This document shows positions 40,305 through 48,229 of a stretch of 48,229 nucleotides of DNA, piece after piece. The stretch is taken from the NCBI GenBank assembly GCA_937958045.1, contig CALFXL010000073.1:1-48229 (forward strand). Reading direction: 5' to 3'. Each line of letters starts with the position of its first letter. The first letter of the stretch is position 1. The notes beneath the pieces are model-generated. The model did no database searches, was not told where the DNA came from, and saw only the letters and a list, made by a program, of their open reading frames with translations. The translations under genes and the position numbers were made by a program. The stretch is from an uncultured Opitutaceae bacterium. GTDB taxonomy: Bacteria > Verrucomicrobiota > Verrucomicrobiia > Opitutales > Opitutaceae.

Positions 40305-41708
40305 ATGTCGCTGCCCGACCTATTGCCAGTTCGTCCGTTCATCCAGCCTGCTCATGGCGAGGTGATTTTGCCCGGATCAAAAAGTCTCACCAACCGCGCC
40401 CTGTTGCTCGCCGCGCTCGCCGATGGTCCGGTCACGCTCACTGGCGCTCTCTTCAGCGAAGACACGCACTTGATGGCCACCGCGCTCACGCGCCTCGGCA
40501 TCGCGGTGACGATGAACCCCGCGGAAAAATCCATCGAGGTCGTCGGTTGCGGTGGAAAACTGCCGGTCGAATCGACGGAGATTTTTGTCGGCCTCGCGGG
40601 CACCGCCGCGCGTTTCCTCACCGCGCTCTGTGCCGCGGCTCCGCGCGGCGTTTACCGCATCGATGGTGTTCCGCAGATGCGGAAGCGCCCGATGAAAGGT
40701 CTTTTCGACGCGCTCATCAGCCAAGGCGCTGAGATCCGTTATCTGGGCGAACCCGGTTTCTTCCCGGTCGAAATCCGCGCGCACGGTCTGCGCGGTGGCG
40801 CGGTGCCGATCGACGCATCCGAAAGCAGCCAAATGCTCTCCGCGCTGTTGATGGTCGCACCGCTCGCAGCCGCACCGCTCGAGATCACACCCGTCGGTGG
40901 CGTGCGTGTGCCTTTCGTCGAAATGACCGGCCAGCTGATGGCCGATTTCGCCGGCATCGAAGTCGAGCGCACCGCGCAAGGCGCGTATTCGACGCCCGTG
41001 CTCGCGCAAGGCGCACGCTACCGCAATCCCGGCCGCTACCTCATCGAACCCGACGCCACCGCGGCGAGCTACTTCTCCATTCTTCCGCTCGTCACCGGCG
41101 GCCGTATCTACATGCCCGGCCTGCGCGGTGTCGGCTCCGGCCTGCAAGGTGACACGCAATTTCTCCAAACACTCGCTCGCGTCGGTCTCACCGTCTGCGC
41201 GCGCACCGATGGAAAAACTTCTCCCGGTTTTCATGATGCTCCGCCGCGTCTTCTCGGAACCGAAGTCGCCTACTCCGCGCCTGCGCCCCGCGTCGGTGTC
41301 GCCGAAAACTTCAACGCATTTTCCGACACGTTCCTCACGCTCGCGGCGGTCGCGCCCCTGCTGTCAGGTCCCACCATCATCACCGGCATCGCGCACACGC
41401 GGAAACAAGAAACCGATCGCGTCGCCGGCATGGCTCGCGAGCTCATCAAGCTTGGCCAACACGTCGTCGAAACCGAAGACTCGCTCGAAATCCATCCGCG
41501 ACCGCTCCGCCGCAGCGTAGAAATCGAGACCTACGGCGATCATCGTTTCGCCATGAGTTTTGCCATCCTCGGCTGCCATGATTTGGACGGCAGCGGTATT
41601 CCCTGGCTCTCCATCCGCAATCCCGGTTGCTGCGCCAAAACTTTCCCAGATTTCTTCGACGTGCTCGGCGGCCTCTGGGAGCAAACGCATTCTTCGCGCA
41701 ACGCATGA
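40305..41708 (+). CDS. aroA: 3-phosphoshikimate 1-carboxyvinyltransferase (EPSP synthase)
   Basis: A 467-residue EPSP synthase in the shikimate pathway for aromatic amino acids. Motifs are EVILPGSKSLTNRALLLAAL (PEP and S3P binding Lys), LAGTAARFLTALCAAAPRGV, GVPQMRKRPMKGLFDALISQ, IEPDATAASYFSILPLVTGG and ETDRVAGMARELIKLG. ENFNAFSDTFLTLAAVAPLL carries the catalytic Asp. The ATG at 40305 is preferred; an in-frame TTG lies 12 nt upstream. Its stop overlaps the cmk start (ATGA), so aroA-cmk-plsC form a tight operon. Confidence 0.95.
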   Translation: MSLPDLLPVRPFIQPAHGEVILPGSKSLTNRALLLAALADGPVTLTGALFSEDTHLMATALTRLGIAVTMNPAEKSIEVVGCGGKLPVESTEIFVGLAGTAARFLTALCAAAPRGVYRIDGVPQMRKRPMKGLFDALISQGAEIRYLGEPGFFPVEIRAHGLRGGAVPIDASESSQMLSALLMVAPLAAAPLEITPVGGVRVPFVEMTGQLMADFAGIEVERTAQGAYSTPVLAQGARYRNPGRYLIEPDATAASYFSILPLVTGGRIYMPGLRGVGSGLQGDTQFLQTLARVGLTVCARTDGKTSPGFHDAPPRLLGTEVAYSAPAPRVGVAENFNAFSDTFLTLAAVAPLLSGPTIITGIAHTRKQETDRVAGMARELIKLGQHVVETEDSLEIHPRPLRRSVEIETYGDHRFAMSFAILGCHDLDGSGIPWLSIRNPGCCAKTFPDFFDVLGGLWEQTHSSRNA

Positions 41709-42367
41709 GCGATCGTCCTTTCATCATCGTCGCCATCGATGGCGGCGCCGCTTCCGGCAAATCATCCACGTCGCGCGCTCTCAGCGAGCGCTTTCATCTG
41801 CTTCACGTGGACACCGGTTCGTTCTACCGCGCCGTGACTGCGGAGCTGCTGCGTCTCGATCTGCGCGCGGACGATTTGGAAAACGTGCGCCCCGCGGTCG
41901 CTGCGCTGCGTTTCGGCACATGCCTCAACGGCCGGAGCGCGTGGATGGAAATCAACGGACGCGTCGTGGACTCCGAAGAAATTCGCAGCCCTGCCGTGAA
42001 TGCCGAAGTGGCTCACTTCGCCGCGATCCCTGAAGTGCGCGCTGCGTTGTTCGACTACCAACGCAGCCAAGCCGACACCGCCCGCGCGCATGGATTTCGC
42101 GGACTCGTGATGGAAGGTCGCGACATCGGTTCGAAAATTTTTCCGGACGCGGATTTTCGTTTCTTCCTTTTCGCCGATGCCGAGGCGCGCGCGCGTCGTC
42201 GCGAACAAGAAGGTCGTCAGGATCAAGTCGCCAAACGCGATACGCTCGATCACCAGCGTCTCGTCGAGAGCGCCCAGGGCGCCGAACTCATCGACAGCAC
42301 GTACCTGACATTGGAACAAGTCGTCGAAAAAATCTCCGCTCAACTCGCCACTCGTCTTTCGCCATGA
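41705..42367 (+). CDS. cmk: Cytidylate kinase
   Basis: A 220-residue CMP kinase, the normal length. It starts MSDRPFIIVAIDGGAASGKS with the P-loop DGGAASGKSS, then LLHVDTGSFYRAVTAELLRL (VDTGxxYR motif), the CMP-binding insert, VMEGRDIGSKIFPDADFRFF (EGRDIG motif) and a lid region RRREQEGRQDQVAKRD. It phosphorylates CMP and dCMP. Start and stop overlap both neighbours by ATGA (41705-41708 and 42364-42367), a strong sign of translational coupling. The aroA-cmk linkage is common in bacteria. Confidence 0.95.
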   Translation: MSDRPFIIVAIDGGAASGKSSTSRALSERFHLLHVDTGSFYRAVTAELLRLDLRADDLENVRPAVAALRFGTCLNGRSAWMEINGRVVDSEEIRSPAVNAEVAHFAAIPEVRAALFDYQRSQADTARAHGFRGLVMEGRDIGSKIFPDADFRFFLFADAEARARRREQEGRQDQVAKRDTLDHQRLVESAQGAELIDSTYLTLEQVVEKISAQLATRLSP

Positions 42368-43023
42368 GCTATAGCTTCCGCCAGGTCGAGATGACCCGGG
42401 TGTATGGCTTCTGCCACTACATCTTTCGCGTCATTTACGACATCGCCTTCCGTGGTGAATACGCCGGCCTCGAGAATCTGCCAAAACGAGGCGCGTTTAT
42501 GATCGCGTCGAATCACGCGAGTCATCTGGACCCGCCCATCGTCGGTTCGCTGATTCCCAAACAAGTCTGCTTTTTCGCGCGAAAAACGCTTTGGAAAAAA
42601 GGCTTCGCTTCGTGGTGGCTCGATATTGTCGGCACCATTCCTGTCGATCGCGACGGCGGCTCCGATGTGAACGCCATCAAACGTGTGATCCAAGCGCTGC
42701 GAAACGAAAAAGCCGTCATCCTTTTCCCCGAAGGCACGCGTTCGCCCGACGGCAACCTTCAACCCGCGCGTCCCGGCGTGGGTTTGCTCGCATGCCGCAC
42801 GCAAGTGCCGGTCGTGCCCGCGCGCATTTTTGGTTCGTACAATGCGTTCGGGCGCGACGGAAAAATCCGCATCCCCTCGCCGATCACCGTGGTGTACGGG
42901 CCGCCGATATTGCCTGCCGATTACGACGACCCGAGCGCCGGCAAGGAGCGTTATCAACGCGCCAGCGAACGCATCATGGCGCGCATCGCCGCCCTTCAAG
43001 AGCCGCAACCGGTCATCATTTGA
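42364..43023 (+). CDS. plsC: 1-acyl-sn-glycerol-3-phosphate acyltransferase (PlsC family)
   Basis: A 219-residue acyltransferase for phosphatidic acid synthesis. The catalytic HX4D motif is NHASHLDPPIVG (His51, Asp56). The substrate-binding motifs are GTIPVDRDGGSDVNAIKRVI and ILFPEGTRSPDGNLQPARPG, and PVVPARIFGSYNAFGRDGKI gives motif IV. It has one hydrophobic N-terminal segment (VYGFCHYIFRVIYDIAF), so it is probably membrane-associated. It starts inside the cmk stop codon and ends the aroA-cmk-plsC operon. Confidence 0.95.
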   Translation: MSYSFRQVEMTRVYGFCHYIFRVIYDIAFRGEYAGLENLPKRGAFMIASNHASHLDPPIVGSLIPKQVCFFARKTLWKKGFASWWLDIVGTIPVDRDGGSDVNAIKRVIQALRNEKAVILFPEGTRSPDGNLQPARPGVGLLACRTQVPVVPARIFGSYNAFGRDGKIRIPSPITVVYGPPILPADYDDPSAGKERYQRASERIMARIAALQEPQPVII

Positions 43024-43088
43024 GCGATTGCGCCATACGCACGCGCTCAGCAGTGAGCGTATTCAAAAATCCACTACGGCGTAAAGCG

Positions 43089-43118
43089 ATCGGCCGGAAT
43101 CTCACGATTCCGGCCGAT
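43089..43118. terminator. 13-bp perfect hairpin between convergent plsC and the PIN-PhoH gene
   Basis: ATCGGCCGGAATC-TCAC-GATTCCGGCCGAT is a perfect stem with a 4-nt loop. It lies 65 nt after plsC and 4 nt before the stop of the PIN-PhoH gene. No T tract follows on either strand, but its position between convergent genes suggests a shared bidirectional terminator. Confidence 0.55.
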
Positions 43119-43122
43119 GTGT

Positions 43123-44646
43123 TTAGAGAAGATCCGCGGCGAGTTCCGCGAGCTTCGAGCGTTCGCCCTTCGACAACTTGATGTGCGCGGCGAGCGCCTG
43201 GCCTTTCATGCGGTTGTAGCAATAAACCAGGCCGTTGCTGCGCGAGTCCACGTACGGATTGTCGATCTGCGCCGGATCGCCGATCAGCACGATCTTCGAA
43301 CCTTCGGCGATGCGAGTGATGATCGTTTTCACCTCGTGCGGCGTGAGTTGCTGCGCTTCGTCGAGGATGAAAAACCGGCGGGCAATCGAGCGTCCGCGGA
43401 TGAAGCAGAGCGCTTCGATTTCCACCAAGCCGCTTTTGATGAGCCGCTCATAAGGTTTGATCACCGCGCCGCCAGACGAAGCAACCGACGGTGCGGCGGC
43501 CGTGGAGAGCGCGAGATCATCCGAGTTCTTTTTTTTGTTTTTCTTCGAGACTTTCTTCGCCGCGAACTGCGGCTCCTTCGGCGGTTTCGAAGGAATCATC
43601 ACTTCCAAAGCATCGAAGTACGGTTGGAGCCACGGCTTCATTTTTTCTTCCAGCGTGCCGGGGAGAAAACCGATGTCCTTGCCCAGCGCGATCACGGGAC
43701 GGGAGATCGAAACGCCATCGTAGCGCGAGCTCTCGTCGTGCGTTTGATGCAACGCGCAAGCGATCGAGATCAGCGTCTTGCCCGTGCCCGCTTTGCCGAA
43801 GCAAGTGATGAGCGAAATCGAATCGTCGAGCAGTGCGTCCATGAAGAATTGCTGTTCGAGATTACGCGGGCGGATCGGAATGCCGCCGGGCGCTTTGACG
43901 AAATCCGGGATCTGGAGTCGGCACACGATGTTGTCGCCCTCGTAGCGCGCGGGCATCGTTTTGCCTTCCGCGGAACGCAGGAGCACGTACTCGTTGAGGA
44001 AAAGATCCTTCGCGGACGCCTCATCGAGCTCGAACTCGCCTTCCGAGCAGAAGCGCTGCAGCTCGTAGATCGTCACCGGGATTTCGCGGTACGAAGCTTC
44101 CTGCGCGGCTTCAGGCACTTTGTCGTTGAGATAATCTTCCGACTCGAGCCCCACCGCGCGCGCCTTGAGCTGCACGTTCACGTCTTTCGTGACGAGAATC
44201 GTCGGCGGCGGGAACTGTTCTTGGACAAAAAGCGCGGAGGCGATGATGCGGTTATCCTTTTTCGATAAATCCGGCAGCACGGCCCGCAGGCGTTTCATCG
44301 CCGGGGTCTCGAAATTTTGGTCCACCAAGTAACGGTTGATGATGACCGAAAGCGTCCCGCCCGTAGGCAGCTTGACGCCCTCGAGCATCGTGCGCGAATC
44401 CGGCAGGAGCTCCTGCAAGATCCGATGCACGCGGCGCGCATTGCGACCCCGCTCGGTGGATTGCTCAGTCTTGATGGCGTCCAGCTCTTCTAGAACCTCG
44501 ACGGGAATCGCGAGATTGTTGTCCTCGAACTTGTAGATCGACTGCGGATCGTGCAGGAGGACGTTGGTGTCCAAGACGAAGGTTTTCACCTTCGCGGATA
44601 CCTTGAGCTGCGTTTGGGAGTCAGAGACCCGGCTCAGGATTTCCAT
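43123..44646 (-). CDS. PIN domain-PhoH family ATPase (YlaK-like)
   Basis: A 507-residue protein with two domains. Residues about 20-150 form a PIN nuclease domain: KTFVLDTNVLLHDPQSIYKF, PVEVLEELDAIK and KKDNRIIASALFVQE with acidic metal-binding residues. The C-terminal half is a PhoH ATPase with FGKAGTGKTLISIACAL (Walker A), RRFFILDEAQQLTPHEVKTI (Walker B) and IVLIGDPAQIDNPYVDSRSN. PIN-PhoH proteins are predicted RNA helicase-nucleases; related PhoH2 proteins unwind and cleave RNA. A Lys-rich insert KKVSKKNKKKNSDD (residues about 365-380) and an Ala/Ser-rich stretch interrupt the ATPase domain. The ATG at 44646 is chosen over codons further upstream. Confidence 0.92.
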   Translation of the reverse strand: MEILSRVSDSQTQLKVSAKVKTFVLDTNVLLHDPQSIYKFEDNNLAIPVEVLEELDAIKTEQSTERGRNARRVHRILQELLPDSRTMLEGVKLPTGGTLSVIINRYLVDQNFETPAMKRLRAVLPDLSKKDNRIIASALFVQEQFPPPTILVTKDVNVQLKARAVGLESEDYLNDKVPEAAQEASYREIPVTIYELQRFCSEGEFELDEASAKDLFLNEYVLLRSAEGKTMPARYEGDNIVCRLQIPDFVKAPGGIPIRPRNLEQQFFMDALLDDSISLITCFGKAGTGKTLISIACALHQTHDESSRYDGVSISRPVIALGKDIGFLPGTLEEKMKPWLQPYFDALEVMIPSKPPKEPQFAAKKVSKKNKKKNSDDLALSTAAAPSVASSGGAVIKPYERLIKSGLVEIEALCFIRGRSIARRFFILDEAQQLTPHEVKTIITRIAEGSKIVLIGDPAQIDNPYVDSRSNGLVYCYNRMKGQALAAHIKLSKGERSKLAELAADLL

Positions 44647-45056
44647 TTTGTGGATAACGTGTGAACAACTCAGCACAGGCCATGCCGCTTGTCGACAAGT
44701 GATCGCAAGAGTACGGCAAATATTTTATCCTATCCCGCCGCTCCGCGCTTCCTGTCTGCTGAAACAAAGAGGGCGGACCGCCTACCCCTAGACGATCCGC
44801 CCATTGCTTTCTTGGTTACCCCAAATCTCCCGCTATGCGGGAGAAAGTGAAAGTGGACTCTGCCTAGTACGACGCAGTTCACCTGCAAAAGTTTCAAAAA
44901 AATACCGGCGGGAATCCGCCGGCATTTCATTACCAAAACTTGTTTTAAATCAGATTCTTATAAAACGACCTTACGCCCATATCGAATCAAAGGCACAAAA
45001 TTTTTTAGGAAAATGCACTTTTTCGCGCATTTTTGGGGCCTCTCTCAGCACCCTAC
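44647..45056. other. 410-nt non-coding region with several hairpins
   Basis: This lies between the PIN-PhoH start and the end of the receiver gene, both on the minus strand. It holds GGGCGGA/TCCGCCC (44771-44802, 18-nt loop), TCTCCCGC-TAT-GCGGGAGA (44826-44844) and the terminator at 44896-44922. Part of it is AT-rich, unlike the neighbouring genes. A 97-codon open frame on the plus strand (44804-45094) begins with TTG and looks spurious. An unannotated small RNA is possible but not shown. Confidence 0.5.
44896..44922 (-). terminator. Intrinsic terminator downstream of the receiver-only genes
   Basis: CCGGCGG-GAAT-CCGCCGG, 7-bp stem, followed on the minus strand by TAT and a run of Ts (TATTTTTTTG). 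It lies 134 nt after the receiver stop, so the transcript would have a long 3' tail. Confidence 0.8.
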
Positions 45057-45446
45057 TTAGGCGCCTTGTGCGAGCAACACGCTCACCTTTGTAAACAAGT
45101 CCCTAATGCTAAAGGGCTTACCTAGGAAATCGACGCCCTTGCGTTCGAAAATACCATGGACGACCACGTCGTCCGCATAACCGGACATTACCAAGATTTT
45201 GATATCAGGGCGTTTAGCCAAAATTTTGCCGGCTAGATCCATACCGTCGACATCCGGCATGACCAAATCGATAATCACCAAATCCGCGCTTTCACCTTTC
45301 TTGGTATCGAGCAACGCCAGCGCGTCCGCGCCGTGGCTAAAGGTAACGACATTAAATCCACGAGTGAGCAGGGCCTCTTTAACCAACGTCAGAGCCTGTT
45401 CATTATCATCAACAACCAAAATTGTTTTATTCTCTTTGGATTTCAC
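45057..45446 (-). CDS. Stand-alone response-regulator receiver protein
   Basis: A 129-residue CheY-like receiver domain with no output domain. It begins KSKENKTILVVDDNEQALTL with the acidic DD pair. The phospho-acceptor is Asp60 in LVIIDLVMPDVDG, the conserved Ser88 is in ILVMSGYADD and Lys110 in FLGKPFS. The start is a GTG at 45446 (an open frame continues upstream without an ATG that fits the domain). Its first 20 nt overlap the end of the preceding receiver gene (45427), pointing to translational coupling. The partner kinase is probably the one encoded at 46184, inferred from position. Confidence 0.87.
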   Translation of the reverse strand: MKSKENKTILVVDDNEQALTLVKEALLTRGFNVVTFSHGADALALLDTKKGESADLVIIDLVMPDVDGMDLAGKILAKRPDIKILVMSGYADDVVVHGIFERKGVDFLGKPFSIRDLFTKVSVLLAQGA

Positions 45447-45918
45447 GTTTCGGAAAGGGAGGATTGGACTGAAAAGTGGGCGGGCGGCGCAAACGTGCCA
45501 AGGCACTACGTACCGCGTGAACGATGTCAGCTGGGTCTTTTGCTTTTTCGACAAAGCAACACGGCTCCAGCCACTTCAACCCCATTTCCGCCCGAGGATT
45601 TTGCAAGCTGGAAACAAAAAGAAAGGGGACACGCGGGCAGAGTTTTCGCAGCTCGATCGGAAGCGCCCAGTTGTTTTTCGCGCTCATATTCACGTCGAGC
45701 ACCATCACGTCCGGATTCAACTGGGCCACGTCGCGCACTGCGGCAGCCGTGTCGTTGCTGGTGCCGCAAACCGTGAGGTCAGCCTCCATGTTAATAAGCG
45801 CGGCCAGCGCCGTGGCGAAAAACGGATGATCGTCCACCAAGTACACGCGATCAACCCAAGGGACTTGGGAGGCTCCGCCTGACGCGAGATCATCGCCGTA
45901 TTTGCTTGAAGAGGTCAT
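45427..45918 (-). CDS. Receiver-only response regulator, NarL-type receiver without HTH
   Basis: A 163-residue protein. The receiver domain has VYLVDDHPFFATALAALINM, the opening typical of NarL/FixJ regulators, with phospho-acceptor Asp75 in VMVLDVNMSAKNN, Ser103 in FLFVSSLQNP and Lys125 in FVEKAKD. The usual C-terminal LuxR helix-turn-helix is missing: after the receiver only a 35-residue basic tail (RSALARLRRPPTFQSN and on) follows. The start at 45918 (MTSSSKYGDD) is an ATG just inside a TTG-led frame. It is divergent from the histidine kinase gene and overlaps the next receiver gene by 20 nt. Confidence 0.83.
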   Translation of the reverse strand: MTSSSKYGDDLASGGASQVPWVDRVYLVDDHPFFATALAALINMEADLTVCGTSNDTAAAVRDVAQLNPDVMVLDVNMSAKNNWALPIELRKLCPRVPFLFVSSLQNPRAEMGLKWLEPCCFVEKAKDPADIVHAVRSALARLRRPPTFQSNPPFPKREIQRE

Positions 45919-46183
45919 GAGCAACGGTGCCGCAACTCCAACAATCCGGATTTTATTTTCCAGCAGGCAAAAGGTGTAGGAATTGCTCTGTCTTCGGGTT
46001 TATGCAGAGCGAGGACCACCAAGAAGCTATCGCCAAACTTCTTAGTCAATTTTTTACTCATGAATGGGTTGGGTACTTTTATACTTTTCGTGGAAACCAC
46101 TACATCCAGTCCGGTACATTACCTTAATAACCTCGCTTTCGCCAATTAACGGTTCACCGTGAGGCCCATTCGCCGCTTCTTCC

Positions 46184-47275
46184 ATGCCGCTAAAAACCGC
46201 TGTCCGCAAAGCCCCGCCCCGCCCCGCCTCCGCGACTGCACGCGTTAAAAAGACTCCCCTTCGCTCACCCAAACCAGCTGCGGATGGACGCCCCGCATGG
46301 GCACTCGATCAAGTTTTCGCACAGGCACGCATCGTCGCCTGGCAAGGCCGTGCCGATCCGCTCACAGCCGATACGATTTATCCGGGCGATTCCGCCTTGC
46401 TGCGCTCACTGCCGTCGATCGCGGCGCGCAAATGGTACCGCTGTATCCATCCTTTGGATGCGCGACGCGTGGCTCGTCATTTTAACGAAATCGATGAGCA
46501 AGTGCTCCCCTGCTCCATCGACTACCGCCTGATCGACAAGAACGGTTCAATCATCTGGATCCGCCATTCCACGACGGAAATCACCGGCGGCGCGCGCCCT
46601 GTGCTCCGTGGTTTTGTCACCGACATCCAGACGGAGAAAGGTTATCAGCTCGAAAGTTTGCGCGTCAGCGAACGCGAGCAAAACCGCATCGGCCAAGATC
46701 TCCATGACGACCTGTGCCAGGTGCTCGCCGGCGTAAGCTGCCTGATGCGTGTCGCGGAGAGCCGCATCGTCGCCAAAGCCCCGGAGGAAGCGGAAAACTT
46801 CAAGGAGCTAAATCAGCAAATCATCGACGCGATGCACCGCACCCGCGCGCTCACGCACGGACTTTTCCCCGGGAAAGTCCAGATCGCCGATATTCGCGGC
46901 GCGCTCCTCGAGCTGAATTCTCAGATCAAAGCCCGTTTCCCGGTCGACATTCAAATCCAGTTCGCGGGCCGTTTCCCTAAACACTCCTCCGCTCAGATCA
47001 TCCAAATTTACCGCATCGCCCAAGAAGCGATTACCAATGCGGTGAAGCATGGCCACGCCACCCGCGTGCAGGTTTCCCTCACGGCCAACCCCGATCACAT
47101 GGAGCTTATTGTACGGGACAATGGAACGGGGTTTGACAAGGCGGACAGTTCTACCGGAGGGATAGGCCTGCACATCATGCATTATAGGGCTGGAATCTTG
47201 GGCGGTGAATTAGCTATTGAGAATAATTCGGAAGGCGGTGTAACTGTCTGCCTTCATTACCCTTTCCTAGGTTGA
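46184..47275 (+). CDS. Soluble sensor histidine kinase (PAS-HisKA_3-HATPase, NarX/DegS family)
   Basis: A 363-residue kinase with no membrane segment. Residues 1-35 are Ala/Pro/Arg-rich. A PAS-like domain (residues about 40-150) includes WYRCIHPLDARRVARHFNEI, CSIDYRLIDKNGSIIWIRHS and a PAC-like LRGFVTDIQTEK. HisKA_3 has SEREQNRIGQDLHDDLCQVL with phospho-acceptor His174, and HATPase has AQEAITNAVKHGHATRVQVS (N-box), RDNGTGFDKADSSTGGIGLH and IMHYRAGILGGELAIENN. It phosphorylates NarL-type regulators; the NarL-type gene 21 nt downstream is the obvious partner. The signal is probably cytoplasmic. Confidence 0.93.
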   Translation: MPLKTAVRKAPPRPASATARVKKTPLRSPKPAADGRPAWALDQVFAQARIVAWQGRADPLTADTIYPGDSALLRSLPSIAARKWYRCIHPLDARRVARHFNEIDEQVLPCSIDYRLIDKNGSIIWIRHSTTEITGGARPVLRGFVTDIQTEKGYQLESLRVSEREQNRIGQDLHDDLCQVLAGVSCLMRVAESRIVAKAPEEAENFKELNQQIIDAMHRTRALTHGLFPGKVQIADIRGALLELNSQIKARFPVDIQIQFAGRFPKHSSAQIIQIYRIAQEAITNAVKHGHATRVQVSLTANPDHMELIVRDNGTGFDKADSSTGGIGLHIMHYRAGILGGELAIENNSEGGVTVCLHYPFLG

Positions 47276-47296
47276 CCCTTACCTTCTGACGATTCG

Positions 47297-47959
47297 ATGA
47301 GCGCCAAAACTCGCATATTCATTGTGGATGATCATCCCCTGTTGCGACGTGGCCTGGCCGAATTGATCAACCGCGAGCCCGACATGACGTTCTGCGGTGA
47401 AGCGGAGGATTCCCCTTCGGCCCTCAAGGCCATTTCCCAGATCAAACCCGATCTGGTCATCGTCGATATCGCCCTCAAGGGCTATAACGGTATCGAGCTG
47501 ATCAAGAACATCAAAGCCTTCGATCCTAAGATCCAGATCCTCGTGCTCTCCATGCACGACGAATCGATCTACGCGATGCGCGTCCTCAAAGCCGGCGCGA
47601 AGGCCTACGTAATGAAACAAGAGGTGGTCGACAAGGTGATGGAAGCCGTTCGCCGCATCCGTGCCGGCAAGGTCTTCGTCAGCGAACGCGTCGCCAGCCG
47701 CATGCTCGATCAGGTCGTCGTCGGTGGTGACCCGGCTCCCGATTCGCCCGTGGATCTCCTGAGCGATCGCGAATTGGAGATCGTCAACATGATCGGTTCC
47801 GGGCTCCCCACCCGCGAAATCGCCGCGAAGCTTCACATCAGCATCAAGACCGTCGAGTCGCACCGCGCCCGCATCAAAGATAAGCTGAACCTCCAAAACG
47901 CGATTCAACTGGTGCAGTTCTGCGTCCGCTGGGTCGAAGAGGGCGCAAAGATCATGTGA
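47297..47959 (+). CDS. NarL/FixJ (LuxR-type HTH) response regulator
   Basis: A 220-residue regulator. The receiver has RIFIVDDHPLLRRGLAELIN, phospho-acceptor Asp57 in LVIVDIALKGYNG, and LSMHDESIYAMRVLKAGAKA-YVMKQ with the conserved Lys. The C-terminal LuxR-type helix-turn-helix (residues about 150-208) is LLSDRELEIVNMIGSGLPTR then EIAAKLHISIKTVESHRARI-KDKLNLQNAIQLVQF. Phosphorylation by the upstream kinase probably activates DNA binding. The ATG at 47297 is 21 nt after the kinase stop. A hairpin without a T tract follows. Confidence 0.95.
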   Translation: MSAKTRIFIVDDHPLLRRGLAELINREPDMTFCGEAEDSPSALKAISQIKPDLVIVDIALKGYNGIELIKNIKAFDPKIQILVLSMHDESIYAMRVLKAGAKAYVMKQEVVDKVMEAVRRIRAGKVFVSERVASRMLDQVVVGGDPAPDSPVDLLSDRELEIVNMIGSGLPTREIAAKLHISIKTVESHRARIKDKLNLQNAIQLVQFCVRWVEEGAKIM

Positions 47960-47963
47960 TCGC

Positions 47964-47984
47964 CGCCCTCTGACAAAGAGGGCG
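47964..47984 (+). terminator. Hairpin after the NarL-type regulator
   Basis: CGCCCTCT-GACAA-AGAGGGCG is an 8-bp stem with a 5-nt loop, 4 nt after the stop. No T tract follows, so it is a weak terminator candidate. Confidence 0.4.
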
Positions 47985-48142
47985 CAAATCGACAGGGGTA
48001 CTCCGCGCATCATCACGCGCTGATGAGAGCGTACGCATGTGCCAACCGAACCGTGTGCTGAACTCGCAGCGCCTCACTGCCCCTTTTGCGCTTTCATTGC
48101 ACGGCGCATCCGTACGCCTGCGAGCGTCATCGCTAAAACAAT

Positions 48143-48172
48143 AAAGCCGTCGGATTTTCATCCGGCGGCTTT
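48143..48172 (-). terminator. Probable terminator of tRNA-Gly
   Basis: AAAGCCGTCGGAT/ATCCGGCGGCTTT forms a 13-bp stem with one G-T wobble and a 4-nt loop. On the minus strand it is followed by TATTGTTTTAG, a T-rich tail. It lies 7 nt downstream of the tRNA-Gly 3' end. Confidence 0.7.
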
Positions 48173-48179
48173 GGAAAAA

Positions 48180-48229
48180 TGGAGCGGGCGAAGAGACTCG
48201 AACTCTCGACGTCCACCTTGGCAAGGTGG
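48180..48229 (-). tRNA. tRNA-Gly (anticodon GCC), 5' part cut by the window end
   Basis: Only the anticodon arm to the 3' end is present. The anticodon stem CCACC/GGTGG encloses TTGCCAA, giving anticodon GCC. The T arm is GAGAGTTCGAGTCTCTT, and the acceptor strand CGCCCGC with discriminator T and encoded CCA (48180-48182) is typical of tRNA-Gly(GCC). The D arm and acceptor 5' strand lie beyond the window. Confidence 0.92.

Noticed and set aside
44804..45094. 96-codon plus-strand open frame in the 410-nt gap
   Set aside because: TTG start, crosses the receiver gene terminator and its stop, no motif.

Overview
The window looks like chromosomal DNA of a high-GC, Gram-negative, LPS-bearing bacterium. 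The best guess is Verrucomicrobiota, probably an Opitutaceae-like genus. This rests on the overall gene style, ResB/CcsA-type cytochrome c maturation, BamD and LptE homologues, an animal-like UDP-glucose dehydrogenase and a metal-permease/DtxR fusion; it is inference, not a database match. Genes are densely packed in mostly housekeeping operons. No insertion sequence, prophage, integrase or CRISPR array was seen.

Layout. 1-1159: the 5' end of leuC, divergent from a LysR regulator. 1255-5526: a duplicated-domain lipoprotein followed by resB and ccsA (cytochrome c maturation). 5619-7280: recN, convergent with ccsA. 7439-7515: tRNA-Val(GAC). 7819-11506: a peptide-type ABC importer (binding protein, terminator, two permeases) without ATPase genes. 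11524-20646: an MsbA-like exporter and seven glycosyltransferases (six + strand, one - strand), a probable surface-glycan locus. 20659-27094: DciA-like protein, PfkB sugar kinase, then on the - strand ugd, a PLP aminotransferase and rpsA (S1).

27360-32384: a - strand divalent-metal ABC operon, the most interesting part of the window. Its order is TroA-like binding protein, outer-membrane-type protein, ATPase, permease fused to a DtxR/MntR-like regulator, second permease. A perfect 32-bp palindrome with a DtxR-box-like core lies 35 nt upstream of the first gene. It resembles a treponemal tro operon in which the regulator has been moved onto the C-terminus of a membrane permease. The sequence therefore suggests a membrane-tethered, self-regulating metal importer.

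32498-34866: glmM and trpD, overlapping by ATGA. 34948-43023 (+): uppP, rpmF-plsX-fabH, a BamD-like protein, an LptE-like lipoprotein, then aroA-cmk-plsC coupled by ATGA overlaps; together these are an envelope and lipid biosynthesis block. 43123-44646 (-): a PIN-PhoH ATPase. 45057-47959: a signalling island with two receiver-only proteins on the - strand, divergent from a soluble histidine kinase and a NarL-type regulator. 48180-48229: a tRNA-Gly(GCC) cut by the window edge.
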